64,000 nucleotides of DNA from Candidatus Uabimicrobium amorphum (GCF_009002475.1 NZ_AP019860.1:8987547-9051546), one strand, 5' to 3'. Positions 6,914 through 16,838 are shown, numbered from the stretch's first letter. Numbers and translations are program-made. Notes: a model not told the origin generated them from the sequence alone.

Positions 6914-8914
6914 TTAGACGTAAGGTGCAAAGTCAGAATCGAGAAACGCTTTACCTATTTTTTGATACTCACGGCGAACAGAACGAATAATGTGTGACAT
7001 ACGTAGTACCTTGTCGTCTTCCGCAGCATAAAAACAAGCTAGCCACGCGATATTTTTGATATAACCTCCCGACAAATCTACTTTTTTTGCAAGAAATTCT
7101 AAATCAATATTATCCACAGGAACCTCTCGTGGAAATATTTTCTTCCATATTCCCACACGCTGTTTTATTGTGGGATGTGGAAACTGAATCACAAAATTCA
7201 TACGCCGCACAAATGCTTTGTCTAAATTTTCAATCAAATTAGTTGCCAGAATAACGATTCCATTGTGGTCTTCTATTTTTTGCAACAAATAACTTACAGT
7301 GACATTGGCATAACGATCTTGGGCACGTTCTACTTCACCGCGTTTACCAAAAAGTGAATCCGCCTCATCAAAAAACAAAATACTATTTGTATCAGAAACT
7401 TGTTCAAAAACCGTTCTCAATTTTTTTTCTGTTTCTCCAATATACTTGTCGACAATACTCGCGGTATCTACTTTGTATAAATTCATGTTATTGCTGCCGG
7501 CAATAATATCGGCAGTCATTGTTTTCCCCGTTCCGGGCCCACCGCTAAATACAATATTAATTCCGCGCTTTCCCGCCACTTTACTTTGGAAATTCCACTC
7601 ATCAAGAACAAAATCTTTATGTTCAATGCACTTGCTAATCTCTTTTAACTCTTGCTTCTTGTCTTTGGGCAGTACGATATCTTTCCATTTGTAATGTGGA
7701 TCAATAAACTGAATATAGTGCGATTTCTTAGGAGCCAAAAATTCTTTACATATCACCTCTAGCGACTTACCACTCCGACACCACTCTTTATAAATGTTCT
7801 CTATTTGTGAAAAAGATAATGAATATTTTTCCGCCAACTTATTGATTTTATTCTGTGAAATTTCATTTTTAGCAAACAACATCCAAATTTGCTTTCGTTC
7901 TTCAAGTGGGGGCATGGCAACATGATGACTCTGCATACCAAAACTACCGCGATTTTCTCCACAAACATACAATTGGCACTTTCCGGTGCGTAATTTCTTC
8001 TCTATAAAACGTAAAATCATCGAGCTTTGGGGGTGCTCATGTAAAGTACTTCCGTTGCGAAAAAAAAGACAAGATTCACGAAGTAATGCTTCACGAAAAG
8101 CCAAGTCTAAAACATCGTAAAGATCTTTGTGTGACAAAATTGCGTCGAGATCACCAACGACAATTTCTTCTATCTGTGGATGCTGGCAATGTATCCAGCG
8201 AATTTTTTCATTGGTGTCGATACCTGTTAACCACGTCATCGCCGTTTTGTCGGCAAATATTTGCATTGCTCTTGCGTTGTGTAAGTCATCACCGCGTTTA
8301 TGTATTTCAACGATATTTTCAATATCTTTTTCCACGCAATCGACCTCACACAACCAATCTTTAAAACGGTCTGTTAAAGACACACACTCGTCTTGTATTT
8401 GTATAACACGATGAGAAAGTAACGGCGCTGAACGGCGAAAGTAACACTGTTTTCGAAAGCGCTCCTCATGGTTGTGAGACACAGCATCTAAGAGTAACTC
8501 AACAGTGGCAAACTTTTGATTCAAATCGTTGTTCAGATAAGCAAAAACAGTTTTATACTTAGGATTGGTATGACCAGCGAGAAGCAGCGATACAATAAAA
8601 ATCTCATCTTCATCTAGTTCGAATAGAGAGTACAATTTCAAAAAGGGAAAGTTGCACCCCTTTCGCAAAGACGCCTGAATGCGTGATTGGATAATACTAT
8701 AAGCCTCGTCAATACTCGAAATAAGTTGTGTATTTTCACACTCCACAACTTTCTCAATGTTGTCCATCACATTCCATACTTCTTCTTGCGAAATATACAG
8801 TCCTTTTGAGGATTCTTCTCGTGTCAAAAGTAATTTAGCCAGTACCAAATTTATGTATTGTAGATGATCACGAACGCATTGATAGTTTGACTCATACATT
8901 GTCAGATTTGACAT
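6914..8914 (-). CDS. eCIS-associated AAA+ ATPase (Afp15/Pvc15-like)
   Basis: 666 residues from ATG 8914, which has AGGGA 8 nt upstream; the frame also opens at 8938 but without a ribosome site. The N-terminal ~380 residues are the variable helical region typical of eCIS ATPases. The C-terminal AAA+ domain has Walker A GGPGTGKT (about 458-465), Walker B ILFFDEADSLF (about 512-522), a sensor-1-like ILATN, and an arginine-finger region AFVRRM. In Afp/PVC systems this ATPase is needed for sheath/tube assembly or disassembly. The start overlaps the end of the preceding membrane-protein gene by 23 nt, so the two are translationally coupled. The DUF4255 gene follows. Confidence 0.9.
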   Translation of the reverse strand: MSNLTMYESNYQCVRDHLQYINLVLAKLLLTREESSKGLYISQEEVWNVMDNIEKVVECENTQLISSIDEAYSIIQSRIQASLRKGCNFPFLKLYSLFELDEDEIFIVSLLLAGHTNPKYKTVFAYLNNDLNQKFATVELLLDAVSHNHEERFRKQCYFRRSAPLLSHRVIQIQDECVSLTDRFKDWLCEVDCVEKDIENIVEIHKRGDDLHNARAMQIFADKTAMTWLTGIDTNEKIRWIHCQHPQIEEIVVGDLDAILSHKDLYDVLDLAFREALLRESCLFFRNGSTLHEHPQSSMILRFIEKKLRTGKCQLYVCGENRGSFGMQSHHVAMPPLEERKQIWMLFAKNEISQNKINKLAEKYSLSFSQIENIYKEWCRSGKSLEVICKEFLAPKKSHYIQFIDPHYKWKDIVLPKDKKQELKEISKCIEHKDFVLDEWNFQSKVAGKRGINIVFSGGPGTGKTMTADIIAGSNNMNLYKVDTASIVDKYIGETEKKLRTVFEQVSDTNSILFFDEADSLFGKRGEVERAQDRYANVTVSYLLQKIEDHNGIVILATNLIENLDKAFVRRMNFVIQFPHPTIKQRVGIWKKIFPREVPVDNIDLEFLAKKVDLSGGYIKNIAWLACFYAAEDDKVLRMSHIIRSVRREYQKIGKAFLDSDFAPYV

Positions 8915-9971
8915 TTTTGTTGTCCCTAATACACACAAACTCTTGTTCGAAAATTTCTTCCACGGAAGTATTATTTTTTTTAGACTTAGATTTCTTTCTC
9001 TTCGAGTTTTTCTGTTTTTTTGTATTGCTCTTGCGAAGATTGTACAAAGTTTTTTGAATATGCGTATCTACAATTTCATCAATACACGTAGTTTGTTCGG
9101 TACTTTCCTCGACGACGGGAACATTTTCATGCGTCGCAATAAAGCGTGTAAAAAGTAGTAATTTCAAATACTCTTGTGTATCTTCCGCAGCATACTCCGC
9201 TAACAAATCAATATCATCCAACAAATTGTGTCGGTGTAAGAATTTTTGGATTTGATCGCATTGCGCACGTGCCTTGTCTGAGTTCGCTGGGTAACGATGT
9301 AATACCGCAATTTCCTTTGCCAAAAGTTCATAAACATCTTCCGACACATCCGCGGCAAAAAATAGTTTTTTCATCGATGCCCACACGATATCCCAACAGT
9401 GGAACATCGCGAAAGGAAACGAAAAGACAAATAGCAAAGGAACAAACCGTGGCATTTGCATAATCTGTGCATCTGCGAAAACGGCTTCCACTAAAAAAAC
9501 CGACGAAAATATTCCCATAGCACCACGCATCCACATTGTCGCCTCGACACTTTGTTGCAAAGCAAAACTCTCGCGGAACCTCTTTAACTCAAACAGTAAA
9601 TAAAGACCATTCGCAGCAAATACAGCCCCCAACAACAAACCATGTTGCATCGTCTTTGTAGAGTACCTATCGAAAGAATGGAGGACGCCACATATCGAAA
9701 ATGCGACAAGCCCGACAATGAAAACACTTAGAGAAAAACGTGCCAACCACATAGAAAATAAAGGCTTTTGCTCAACAATATTTTCTACCAACGCCGGAGC
9801 AATGAGCGCTTGTAATTCACCATGTAGCTCTTGCAAATCACTCATTTTTTTACTTGCAAAAGAGACTTCGGTCAATACATTAATATGCGCGGGGAAATTT
9901 TTCCCCACCTTCTGTGCATGCGAAATCATCGCACAGCATTCTTCAAACAATTTTTCTTGCAAATTATTCAT
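8892..9971 (-). CDS. Membrane protein coupled to the eCIS ATPase
   Basis: 359 residues from ATG 9971, chosen because GAGGTGA lies 5 nt upstream and the frame otherwise overlaps the previous gene. Layout: an N-terminal soluble helical part (1-70); three or four hydrophobic segments, around SMWLARFSLSVFIVGLVAFS, HGLLLGAVFAANGLYLLFEL, GAMGIFSSVFLVEAVF and FVPLLFVFSFPFAMFHCW; a helical soluble region; and a very basic C-terminal stretch (KKQKNSKRKKSKSKKNN) before an acidic end. I do not recognise a family. It is sandwiched between the FGE/OpuAC gene (11 nt gap) and the AAA+ gene (23 nt overlap), so it probably works with the ATPase. A membrane docking or release platform for the injection system is a guess. 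Confidence 0.75.
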   Translation of the reverse strand: MNNLQEKLFEECCAMISHAQKVGKNFPAHINVLTEVSFASKKMSDLQELHGELQALIAPALVENIVEQKPLFSMWLARFSLSVFIVGLVAFSICGVLHSFDRYSTKTMQHGLLLGAVFAANGLYLLFELKRFRESFALQQSVEATMWMRGAMGIFSSVFLVEAVFADAQIMQMPRFVPLLFVFSFPFAMFHCWDIVWASMKKLFFAADVSEDVYELLAKEIAVLHRYPANSDKARAQCDQIQKFLHRHNLLDDIDLLAEYAAEDTQEYLKLLLFTRFIATHENVPVVEESTEQTTCIDEIVDTHIQKTLYNLRKSNTKKQKNSKRKKSKSKKNNTSVEEIFEQEFVCIRDNKNVKSDNV

Positions 9972-9982
9972 TGTACTCACCT

Positions 9983-12900
9983 CTAACGGACCCCTCGTAG
10001 CCAATCACGTTTGATACGTGGATTTTCATCCATCCACTTAGTGATAATATCTGTAATCTCAAGAGAAGAAGCTGTTTTGCTAATGCTCTCCACTTTCAAC
10101 ATTAAATCTTTCAGTTCTTCTATAGGAAAATACCAATTCATCAAAAATTTGAAAACTTGGGGATGCCGTTCTTTCAACTGCGAAGAAGCGAGAACATATA
10201 CCGATGCTTCGGGATACCCACAAGTGATTTTTGAGTTTTCGATATTTTCTTGATGAAAGTTCCATTTCGTAACGTCGTATTTTGGTTCCTCTAAACGGCG
10301 CAACGTTGACCACTCGACAACAGGGTTAGGTTCCCAACTGTAAAAAACAATCGGTTTACGACTCAACACTCGTTCGCGCACAATATCGATAATTTCTCTT
10401 TCATACAAAGTCAGCGCATCAAGATTCAACTGATAACTTCTCACTTTTACTTCATTGATTTTGCTTGTGAGCCACTCAGGCTCTCCGACCCATACATCGC
10501 CTATTCCATCGTGGTTAAGATCGAATAAGTCTTCGCGACCTTGGAGATCGCGAATGTGGTAGATTTCATACTTATCGGCGACATATTCGGGAATATAAAA
10601 TCCTTGAAAAGCGTTGCGATAACTGAGTCTTGCATACATTGTTTTTTTCTTTTCAACGTATTTATTGAACATCTCTTGATGATTTGGCAGCCACACATCA
10701 GGATGAATATCCACAACACCGGCCTCCAATTTTCCCCAAACTTCAGTCTGCGATACCGGCAAAAATTTGACAGGAATATTGAATTCTTTTTCAATCATGC
10801 GCTGCATGATTCTTTCCACAACAGAAGATGCCACCCAGTCCATATGCGCAATGACGATTTTATGATCGGCGTGGCGACGGAATAAGCGAAAGCCAATATA
10901 ATAACCTCTATAATCAGGATAATAACTAACACGCGCGGCAGAACGGCAGTATTTGGCATCGTGGAACCACAATCCACCACGATAGACACGCATTTTTCCA
11001 TTTTTCGCCCCTTGAGGATTTACCGCCTCCCCTTTCGGGTATGGTCCACTCCAATCATTACACCACTCGTACATGTTGCCACTCATGTCAAATAAACCCC
11101 ATGGGTTCGCGTCTTTTGTCGCTATTTCATGAACATAAGGCTCTCCGACTTTTTCTGTATTCTCATTATACCATGCATAATCTTTAATATCTTCGAGCTT
11201 TGGATCATCCCCCCAGTAAAAACGGCTCTGTGTTCCGGCACGACACGTGTATTCCCATTCCGCTTCTGTAGGCAAACGAAAAGACTCGTGCGCTCGCGAG
11301 AGGAAGTGGCGACGAATATCATCCCAGCTAACGTGAGAAACGGGCGTATTTTCCGCCTTATCATCACCTAATTTTAACTGATGAATTTTTCTCCCGGTCA
11401 CGGCTTCCCACTGTGCGACAGAAACTTCGTATTTTCCCATCCAGTATGCTGTATCGAGAACCACAATATGACGCAACTCGTCAGTAAAACGATCCTTCTC
11501 ATCACTAGGGGAACCCATTAAAAAACGCGCTGGTGGTACAAAAACCATTTCAAAATTCACATCTTCGTCGTTACCGTTTTTCTTGGGTATCGCAAATGTG
11601 TTTTCCACTGGTACATTTTCTTGTACAGCGTATGCCTCCTGGTAAGCCTGGCTCACTTCTATTTTCTTTGCAAGAGATAAATTTTTCCAGCGATCGACGG
11701 TCATATCAAGAATCCATCGGTCTTTTTCTTTCACAAAATACATAACGTCCTTAATAAACTTCGCATTGTATTTTGTCGCCAGTTGTAAAAACCATGTTTT
11801 CTTTAATTCTTCTACGGAATTCATTTCGGTACGCGCGATTCTTTCGCAGTAGTCAATTTCTTTTAAGGCACGAACAATGTATCCTTTGTGGATTGCCTCA
11901 CGCGCATTATTAATACGTCGTGTAATCGTATTTGATTCTTCAATCGTAAATTTATAAATCTTGTTTACACGGGCATTTTCACTGTAATATCTTAATGCTC
12001 GTTGACAAAATTCCGAACTTTTCGCATATTCTTTGTTCTCATACGCCTTGATAATTTTTGGGTAAATAGCAATGAATTCCGCATACCGTGCGATGTTATC
12101 GCGATGCTTTTGTCCAGGATCATGTTGGCTGTAAATTTTGTTTATATAATTTTCCGCTTCCACCAGCTGCTCACGATCGATCAATTTGCGAATTTCTTGA
12201 TCGTGTGCCTTGAAGACACGCTCAACAATTAAGTTTTTCAATTCTTGTAAATAGATATCAGGAGTACCGTTGTAGAACTTCTCCGCTTTTATAATCTCGG
12301 ACAAACATTTGCGATACTGTTTTTCTTTAAAAAACTTCTGTGCCGCAACATAGTAAGAGCGAAACTCCATTTCGGAGGTTTGAGATATTTTGTCTTCCAG
12401 CAGTTGCTGTTGCTTTAAAGTGAGCGCATATGGACTTAGAGACTTGTATGTTGCCGTTGCTGCGGAAAATTTTTGTTTCGCACTATATTTCTCACCTTTT
12501 TTAATACCGTCACCAATAATAGTTTCTACAACTTCCGTTAATTTAGCCGCGGCCTTGTCGCGATAAAAACTATTTCCTTGGTTCTTAACGCGAGATAAAA
12601 CGGTAAACGCTTTGCGATAATCACCGTCTTTCACAAGCTTTAAAGCACTTTCGTATTCTTCTAATTCTTTTTGAGTTAAGATTTCATTTTCTAAGGCCTG
12701 CAATAAAAAATATGCCTCAAGTTCAACCTCACCGCTGACTTCAAATTTTAGCTCCATAGCCATTTTGTACTGACCACTTTGCAAATTGCGGCGGATGTCG
12801 CGCAAGTATAGATAATATTGAAGACCTTGTACTCCCTGATGCACTTGACCAAGAAAAACGTCTTTGTGTACGGACTTCAACATTGAATAAGATTTGGCAC

Positions 12901-14353
12901 TATTGCTCTTCCACACAACAATCGCCAAATCGACCAAATCTTTGGCATTTTGTGGCAAATCTTTCATCTGCAAACTTTGCTGACGTTTTTGCGAAGGTAT
13001 TCGGTAAATATTTCGACCAATGGCAAATAATAGCTTGCTCTTGGCAAACTTTGCGTGAACACTCTGCGGGTAATACTCCAAAAACTGCGACCAATTTTTT
13101 ATTTGCTCTTGCACTTTTCTACCACGTAAACTTTTGCGGTAAAACTTTATCTCGGCGTATAATTTTCGGTACACCTCAATGGAAGTTAAATTAGGATTTG
13201 CTTTGTGTAACCTGTGCACCTCTCGCAGATCGTTCTTGGCGTAGGCATTTTTTATTTCCTCGATGACACTACTTTCTGCGGCAGAAACGACTTTTTCCAC
13301 ATCAGTACTTTCGTCGCCTTCTATATTTTCGCCGTCATCGTAATCTTCATCCTCTTCGCTGTATACTTCATCGGCATCTTGCCGTGCAAATTCCTTCTCA
13401 AAATCGCTTTCAAATTGCTCATCGTAGGACTCATCATCGTCGTCTTCGGCAAATTCACTTTTATTTTCATCCTGTGGTAGAGACTCGGTATCAAAGTCCT
13501 CATCCTCCTTCGTCTCTTCACCACGTTCATCGAAATCCCCATCAAATGCGTCGTCCTCATTGGACGCCACTTGGTCTTCATCGATCTCTTCGTCACTATT
13601 TTCTTCGTCGGCACTTTCGTTATTGTTTTCATCCTGTGCAATTTGCGAATCGTCGTCCTCATCACCCGACGACATTTCTTCGTCATCGGTGTCACGCGAA
13701 GACATTTCTTCGTCATCGGTGTCACGCGAAGGTATTTCTTCCTCGTCGTCCTCATCAGCATTTTCGTCATCTGCACCTTTTAAGTTAAATCTTCGCATTC
13801 CATCTTCAAAGTCGTTACTCTGACGATTCACGATTTCCCCAGCAACTTTATTTTTGCGAGTGGCTTTTTTCTCTAACGCCCGTGGTTCTTGGCTCTTAAC
13901 TCGTGGCTCGTGGCTCTTAACTCGTGGCTCGTGGCTCTTAACTCGTGGCTCGTCGTTCGTAGCTCGTGGCTCATGACTCGTAACTCGTGGCTCGTGGCTC
14001 GTAACTCGTGGCTTGTGGCTCGTGGCTCTTAACTCGTGGCTCGTAGCTCTTAACTCGTGGCTCGTAGCTTCCGATTCATAAACGGTCACAGCCGACTCAT
14101 AGCTCTGAGCACGTGGTTCCTCGTTTCGCAGTTTGCGACTATCTCTTTTTTTGTTTGCGCTTTTTACAACGGAAATCTCATCTTGCCCGTTTAGTCCTAT
14201 CACGCCCTCGTTTTTTTGGACATTTGCATCTTTTTCCATCATCGCAGTATAAGTCAAAATACTTTGATTAAAGAACTTTGCAAATCCAATACATAAACAT
14301 ATAGCCGTTATAAAAAGTATAATGTGTATTCTTTTCAATTTAGCCTCCGTCAT
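9983..14353 (-). CDS. Giant membrane-anchored protein: heptad repeats, acidic region, TPR-like, FGE domain, OpuAC domain
   Basis: 1456 residues from ATG 14353 (a TTG lies in frame at 14374; neither has a strong ribosome site). In order: a membrane anchor near residues 8-28 (IHIILFITAICLCIGFAKFF); about nine 7-residue repeats SHEPRVK/SHELRAT (about 89-162); an Asp/Glu-rich region (about 188-348); a long helical, TPR-like stretch (350-920); a formylglycine-generating-enzyme/sulfatase-modifying domain (about 930-1157; FEMVFVPPARFLMGS, LPTEAEWEYTCRAGT, NPWGLFDMSGNMYEWCND, RVYRGGLW); and a periplasmic glycine-betaine-type solute-binding domain, OpuAC (about 1160-1456; VIAHMDWVASSVVERIM, DIHPDVWLPNH, ITCGYPEASVYVLA). 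FGE-like domains in such proteins are often ligand-binding rather than catalytic. The fusion to OpuAC is unusual. It is the first gene of the series leading into the eCIS ATPase. Confidence 0.85.
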   Translation of the reverse strand: MTEAKLKRIHIILFITAICLCIGFAKFFNQSILTYTAMMEKDANVQKNEGVIGLNGQDEISVVKSANKKRDSRKLRNEEPRAQSYESAVTVYESEATSHELRATSHELRATSHKPRVTSHEPRVTSHEPRATNDEPRVKSHEPRVKSHEPRVKSQEPRALEKKATRKNKVAGEIVNRQSNDFEDGMRRFNLKGADDENADEDDEEEIPSRDTDDEEMSSRDTDDEEMSSGDEDDDSQIAQDENNNESADEENSDEEIDEDQVASNEDDAFDGDFDERGEETKEDEDFDTESLPQDENKSEFAEDDDDESYDEQFESDFEKEFARQDADEVYSEEDEDYDDGENIEGDESTDVEKVVSAAESSVIEEIKNAYAKNDLREVHRLHKANPNLTSIEVYRKLYAEIKFYRKSLRGRKVQEQIKNWSQFLEYYPQSVHAKFAKSKLLFAIGRNIYRIPSQKRQQSLQMKDLPQNAKDLVDLAIVVWKSNSAKSYSMLKSVHKDVFLGQVHQGVQGLQYYLYLRDIRRNLQSGQYKMAMELKFEVSGEVELEAYFLLQALENEILTQKELEEYESALKLVKDGDYRKAFTVLSRVKNQGNSFYRDKAAAKLTEVVETIIGDGIKKGEKYSAKQKFSAATATYKSLSPYALTLKQQQLLEDKISQTSEMEFRSYYVAAQKFFKEKQYRKCLSEIIKAEKFYNGTPDIYLQELKNLIVERVFKAHDQEIRKLIDREQLVEAENYINKIYSQHDPGQKHRDNIARYAEFIAIYPKIIKAYENKEYAKSSEFCQRALRYYSENARVNKIYKFTIEESNTITRRINNAREAIHKGYIVRALKEIDYCERIARTEMNSVEELKKTWFLQLATKYNAKFIKDVMYFVKEKDRWILDMTVDRWKNLSLAKKIEVSQAYQEAYAVQENVPVENTFAIPKKNGNDEDVNFEMVFVPPARFLMGSPSDEKDRFTDELRHIVVLDTAYWMGKYEVSVAQWEAVTGRKIHQLKLGDDKAENTPVSHVSWDDIRRHFLSRAHESFRLPTEAEWEYTCRAGTQSRFYWGDDPKLEDIKDYAWYNENTEKVGEPYVHEIATKDANPWGLFDMSGNMYEWCNDWSGPYPKGEAVNPQGAKNGKMRVYRGGLWFHDAKYCRSAARVSYYPDYRGYYIGFRLFRRHADHKIVIAHMDWVASSVVERIMQRMIEKEFNIPVKFLPVSQTEVWGKLEAGVVDIHPDVWLPNHQEMFNKYVEKKKTMYARLSYRNAFQGFYIPEYVADKYEIYHIRDLQGREDLFDLNHDGIGDVWVGEPEWLTSKINEVKVRSYQLNLDALTLYEREIIDIVRERVLSRKPIVFYSWEPNPVVEWSTLRRLEEPKYDVTKWNFHQENIENSKITCGYPEASVYVLASSQLKERHPQVFKFLMNWYFPIEELKDLMLKVESISKTASSLEITDIITKWMDENPRIKRDWLRGVR
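13878..14070 (-). repeat. 21-bp tandem repeat encoding SHEPRV(K/T) heptads
   Basis: About nine imperfect 21-bp units within the giant gene, on the plus strand built from GGCTCGTGGCTCTTAACTC-like blocks. They encode x-S-H-E-P-R-V/A heptads. Such arrays expand and contract by slippage, so copy number should vary between strains. Confidence 0.85.
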
Positions 14354-14481
14354 ACCTGAACGACAAAATTTCAAAATACCTGCGAAAACGACAGATAATT
14401 AAGCATAATCACAACAACGTAGTACACAAAAGATTGTAACATACTGAAAATCATTAAACACCAAAAAAATCACCACGCAAG

Positions 14482-15534
14482 TTACAACAACTTACGTTGC
14501 AAACGTTCCATATCCTGCAGAAAAGTAATCATTAAATGCGTTACATTTTCAATATCACTCGTTTGCTGCCAATTGATATTGAAACCTATTTGATCGTTTA
14601 GTTCTGTTAAATACCAAGCCCCTCCACGATCGCGCATGACATCCACAGAAAAAACGCCAAAAGCAAACTTCTCCGCGATTTTCGTCGCCACGGGCTCCAC
14701 GACAGAAAAAGCCTCCTGTGGAAAATTTTCAATGGGATGGTACACCATACCCTGCGGCGTTTTTAAATACAGTTGCACAAACTGCGCAACTCCAGATTCC
14801 TTGATGTAAAAAACAAAACGCACATCGTGAAAAGCAACTTCTCCCAAACCAATTTCAGGAATTCCACCTTTGGTATCGACATACGCTTGAATTATATAAG
14901 GTACATGGGTGAATAGTTGTAAAATGTGCTTTACCAAACGCTCATCATCCACTGGTTGCCCAAATAAATAACGTAGTTGTAGTTGCTCATCGTCCTCGCG
15001 CGTCACAAGATGTATTCCGCGTGCTTGCCAGCCGCTTATTGGCTTGAGAATGACCGCATTATTGTGTTCTCGATAAAAAGAATCCATACGCACAAAGAAG
15101 TCGCGAATTTGTTGTGCAGCGTCTTTGTCTTTGTCAATGCGCCATGTAAGCGCAAAATAATCGCGAAATTCCTCATAGCATTGCCATTTGTCCGCGACAA
15201 ACTCTCCGAGTGCACAATCACCGTAAATCGGTATCTTGCGCTTACGCAAATCATTAAGTACTTGCGCGTGAACTTCGTCACAACAATCGAGTTTGTTAAA
15301 CACAAATGTTACTGGAACTTCTTCACTCACAGGAATCCACGCATCATGCCACGGCAACCAATGTCCGCGAATCCTTCCCTCTTCATAGTCATCAGCACTG
15401 GCAAAGTACATAGTGCTATTGTCGTTGGCCAAACGATGAAAATGTGCATATGATTTGGCCAATGCTGTATCGGCAAATGCCGCCTTGCCACTATGAATTC
15501 CTGGTAGTTCTGAGTTGAACATCACTTTGTCCAT
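14482..15534 (-). CDS. ATP-grasp domain protein
   Basis: 350 residues. The C-terminal two thirds resembles ATP-grasp ligases of the RimK/glutathione-synthetase type: a Lys in NNAVILKPISGWQARGI that would contact the ATP phosphates, an IIQAYVDTKGG stretch, and the metal-binding end YLTELNDQIGFNINW. The substrate is unknown; families with this fold join a carboxylate to an amine using ATP. ATG 15534 has AAGGA 7 nt upstream. It diverges from the LRR gene with only 59 bp between them, and it lies 107 bp upstream of the giant FGE/OpuAC gene in the same direction. The N-terminal part (1-130) is not recognised. Confidence 0.75.
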   Translation of the reverse strand: MDKVMFNSELPGIHSGKAAFADTALAKSYAHFHRLANDNSTMYFASADDYEEGRIRGHWLPWHDAWIPVSEEVPVTFVFNKLDCCDEVHAQVLNDLRKRKIPIYGDCALGEFVADKWQCYEEFRDYFALTWRIDKDKDAAQQIRDFFVRMDSFYREHNNAVILKPISGWQARGIHLVTREDDEQLQLRYLFGQPVDDERLVKHILQLFTHVPYIIQAYVDTKGGIPEIGLGEVAFHDVRFVFYIKESGVAQFVQLYLKTPQGMVYHPIENFPQEAFSVVEPVATKIAEKFAFGVFSVDVMRDRGGAWYLTELNDQIGFNINWQQTSDIENVTHLMITFLQDMERLQRKLL

Positions 15535-15593
15535 TGTTTTTCCTTAAAAAAATATATATGATAATATTGTATTTTATAATTGTTAGGACCTCT

Positions 15594-16835
15594 ATGTTAA
15601 AAATAAAAAGTAAATCTCTACAAGAAATTCACAGCAATAATCATTACTATGGCTGTACGTTTTACACCAACAACAACGTGTGGTACAACATCAAAAATAC
15701 CCATTTTGACAATTGCAGTTTCCGCGAAAAGATTCATTTTACCACTGTGGAGAATTGCACATTTACCAACTGTAGTTTTTTACAAGGTTTTATTTTAGAT
15801 CTATCACAAAAAAACCTAGAGCATATTCCACAGTATGTATATGAACTCCCCATTATTGAACTAAATCTTCGAGGTAACTACATTAGTGATATTCCCCAAG
15901 AAATCGCGAAAATAAAAACCCTACGTGCCATAGATTTATCGGCCAATTATTTGCGTTCACTTCCGCAGTCGGTGACCAATATTGCAAATCTCCGCGAACT
16001 GAATCTACAACACAACTCCATTTCTGAAATCCCCACTACAATCGGAAATTTAAAACATCTCAAGCACCTCGACTTATACAGAAACAGCCTCAGTAACCTA
16101 CCCGAAGAAATGAACTCTCTTTCACAACTGCAAACATTAATACTCTCTTACAACAAACTGAACGATGTAAAAATTCGCGATTTAACACAACTGTATTTGC
16201 TTGACTTGAGTAATAACGCTCTAAATGAATCCGCGGTTCACCTCTACAACCTACCAAATCTACGTGAGCTCAGTATTGAGGATAACCATCTTGCCACACT
16301 ACCTCACTCATTACTACACTGCAATCTCGACACACTGAGTCTGGCACAAAATGAAATTTCGCGACTGCCAGAAAACATTGGTAACTTAGAAAATTTGCAA
16401 TCCCTCAACTTACAGCACAATTCTCTCAGCGAACTACCACCAAGTTTTTCGCAACTACAACAACTTGAGCTGCTGGTGCTCAACAATAATCACTTTAAAC
16501 AAATCCCTCAAGTAGTTTACTCACTGCCACAATTGACATTTTTAAATTTGAGCAATAACCAAATACAACATCTATCAGCCAAAATACAAAACTTGCGCAC
16601 ACTGGAAGTTTTGCATTTGCAAAACAATCACTTACAAAAAATTCCTGATGAAATAGGGAAGCTCAGCTCACTAGTGGCTTTAGACATTCGCCAAAACAAT
16701 ATACAAACGCTACCACCACAAATTGAAAACCTCCATAACTTACAATGGATATACCTTTCCGGAAATCCACAACAACGAAAAGTGGCCGAAGAAAAGTTGC
16801 AAAATTGCGAGATTTACTATTTCGGAGAAGAATAA
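15594..16835 (+). CDS. Leucine-rich repeat protein
   Basis: 413 residues. ATG 15594 follows TTAGGACC; the frame opens at 15534, but those 20 extra residues overlap the divergent promoter region. Residues ~20-70 hold a Cys/Phe/Asn-rich module (YGCTFYTNNN, THFDNCSFREKIHF, ENCTFTNCSF) that looks like a small beta-helix. About 14 bacterial/plant-type LRRs of 22-23 residues follow (L..L..LNL..N.L..LP..I). There is no signal peptide, so it is likely cytosolic. It is followed after 3 nt by the MglA-like gene, which carries the same Cys/Phe module at its C-terminus. LRR next to a Ras-like GTPase is the domain pair of Roco proteins and bacterial LRR-MglA systems, so the two probably work as one unit. 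Confidence 0.88.
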   Translation: MLKIKSKSLQEIHSNNHYYGCTFYTNNNVWYNIKNTHFDNCSFREKIHFTTVENCTFTNCSFLQGFILDLSQKNLEHIPQYVYELPIIELNLRGNYISDIPQEIAKIKTLRAIDLSANYLRSLPQSVTNIANLRELNLQHNSISEIPTTIGNLKHLKHLDLYRNSLSNLPEEMNSLSQLQTLILSYNKLNDVKIRDLTQLYLLDLSNNALNESAVHLYNLPNLRELSIEDNHLATLPHSLLHCNLDTLSLAQNEISRLPENIGNLENLQSLNLQHNSLSELPPSFSQLQQLELLVLNNNHFKQIPQVVYSLPQLTFLNLSNNQIQHLSAKIQNLRTLEVLHLQNNHLQKIPDEIGKLSSLVALDIRQNNIQTLPPQIENLHNLQWIYLSGNPQQRKVAEEKLQNCEIYYFGEE

Positions 16836-16838
16836 GAG

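Noticed and set aside
13321..13823. Several open frames on both strands over the acidic region of the giant gene
   Set aside because: They are shadow frames of Asp/Glu/Ser codon repeats; no ribosome sites and no protein-like composition.
15534..15593. Signal-anchor-like extension of the LRR protein
   Set aside because: These 20 codons fall in the divergent promoter gap, while ATG 15594 has a good ribosome site and begins the recognisable module.
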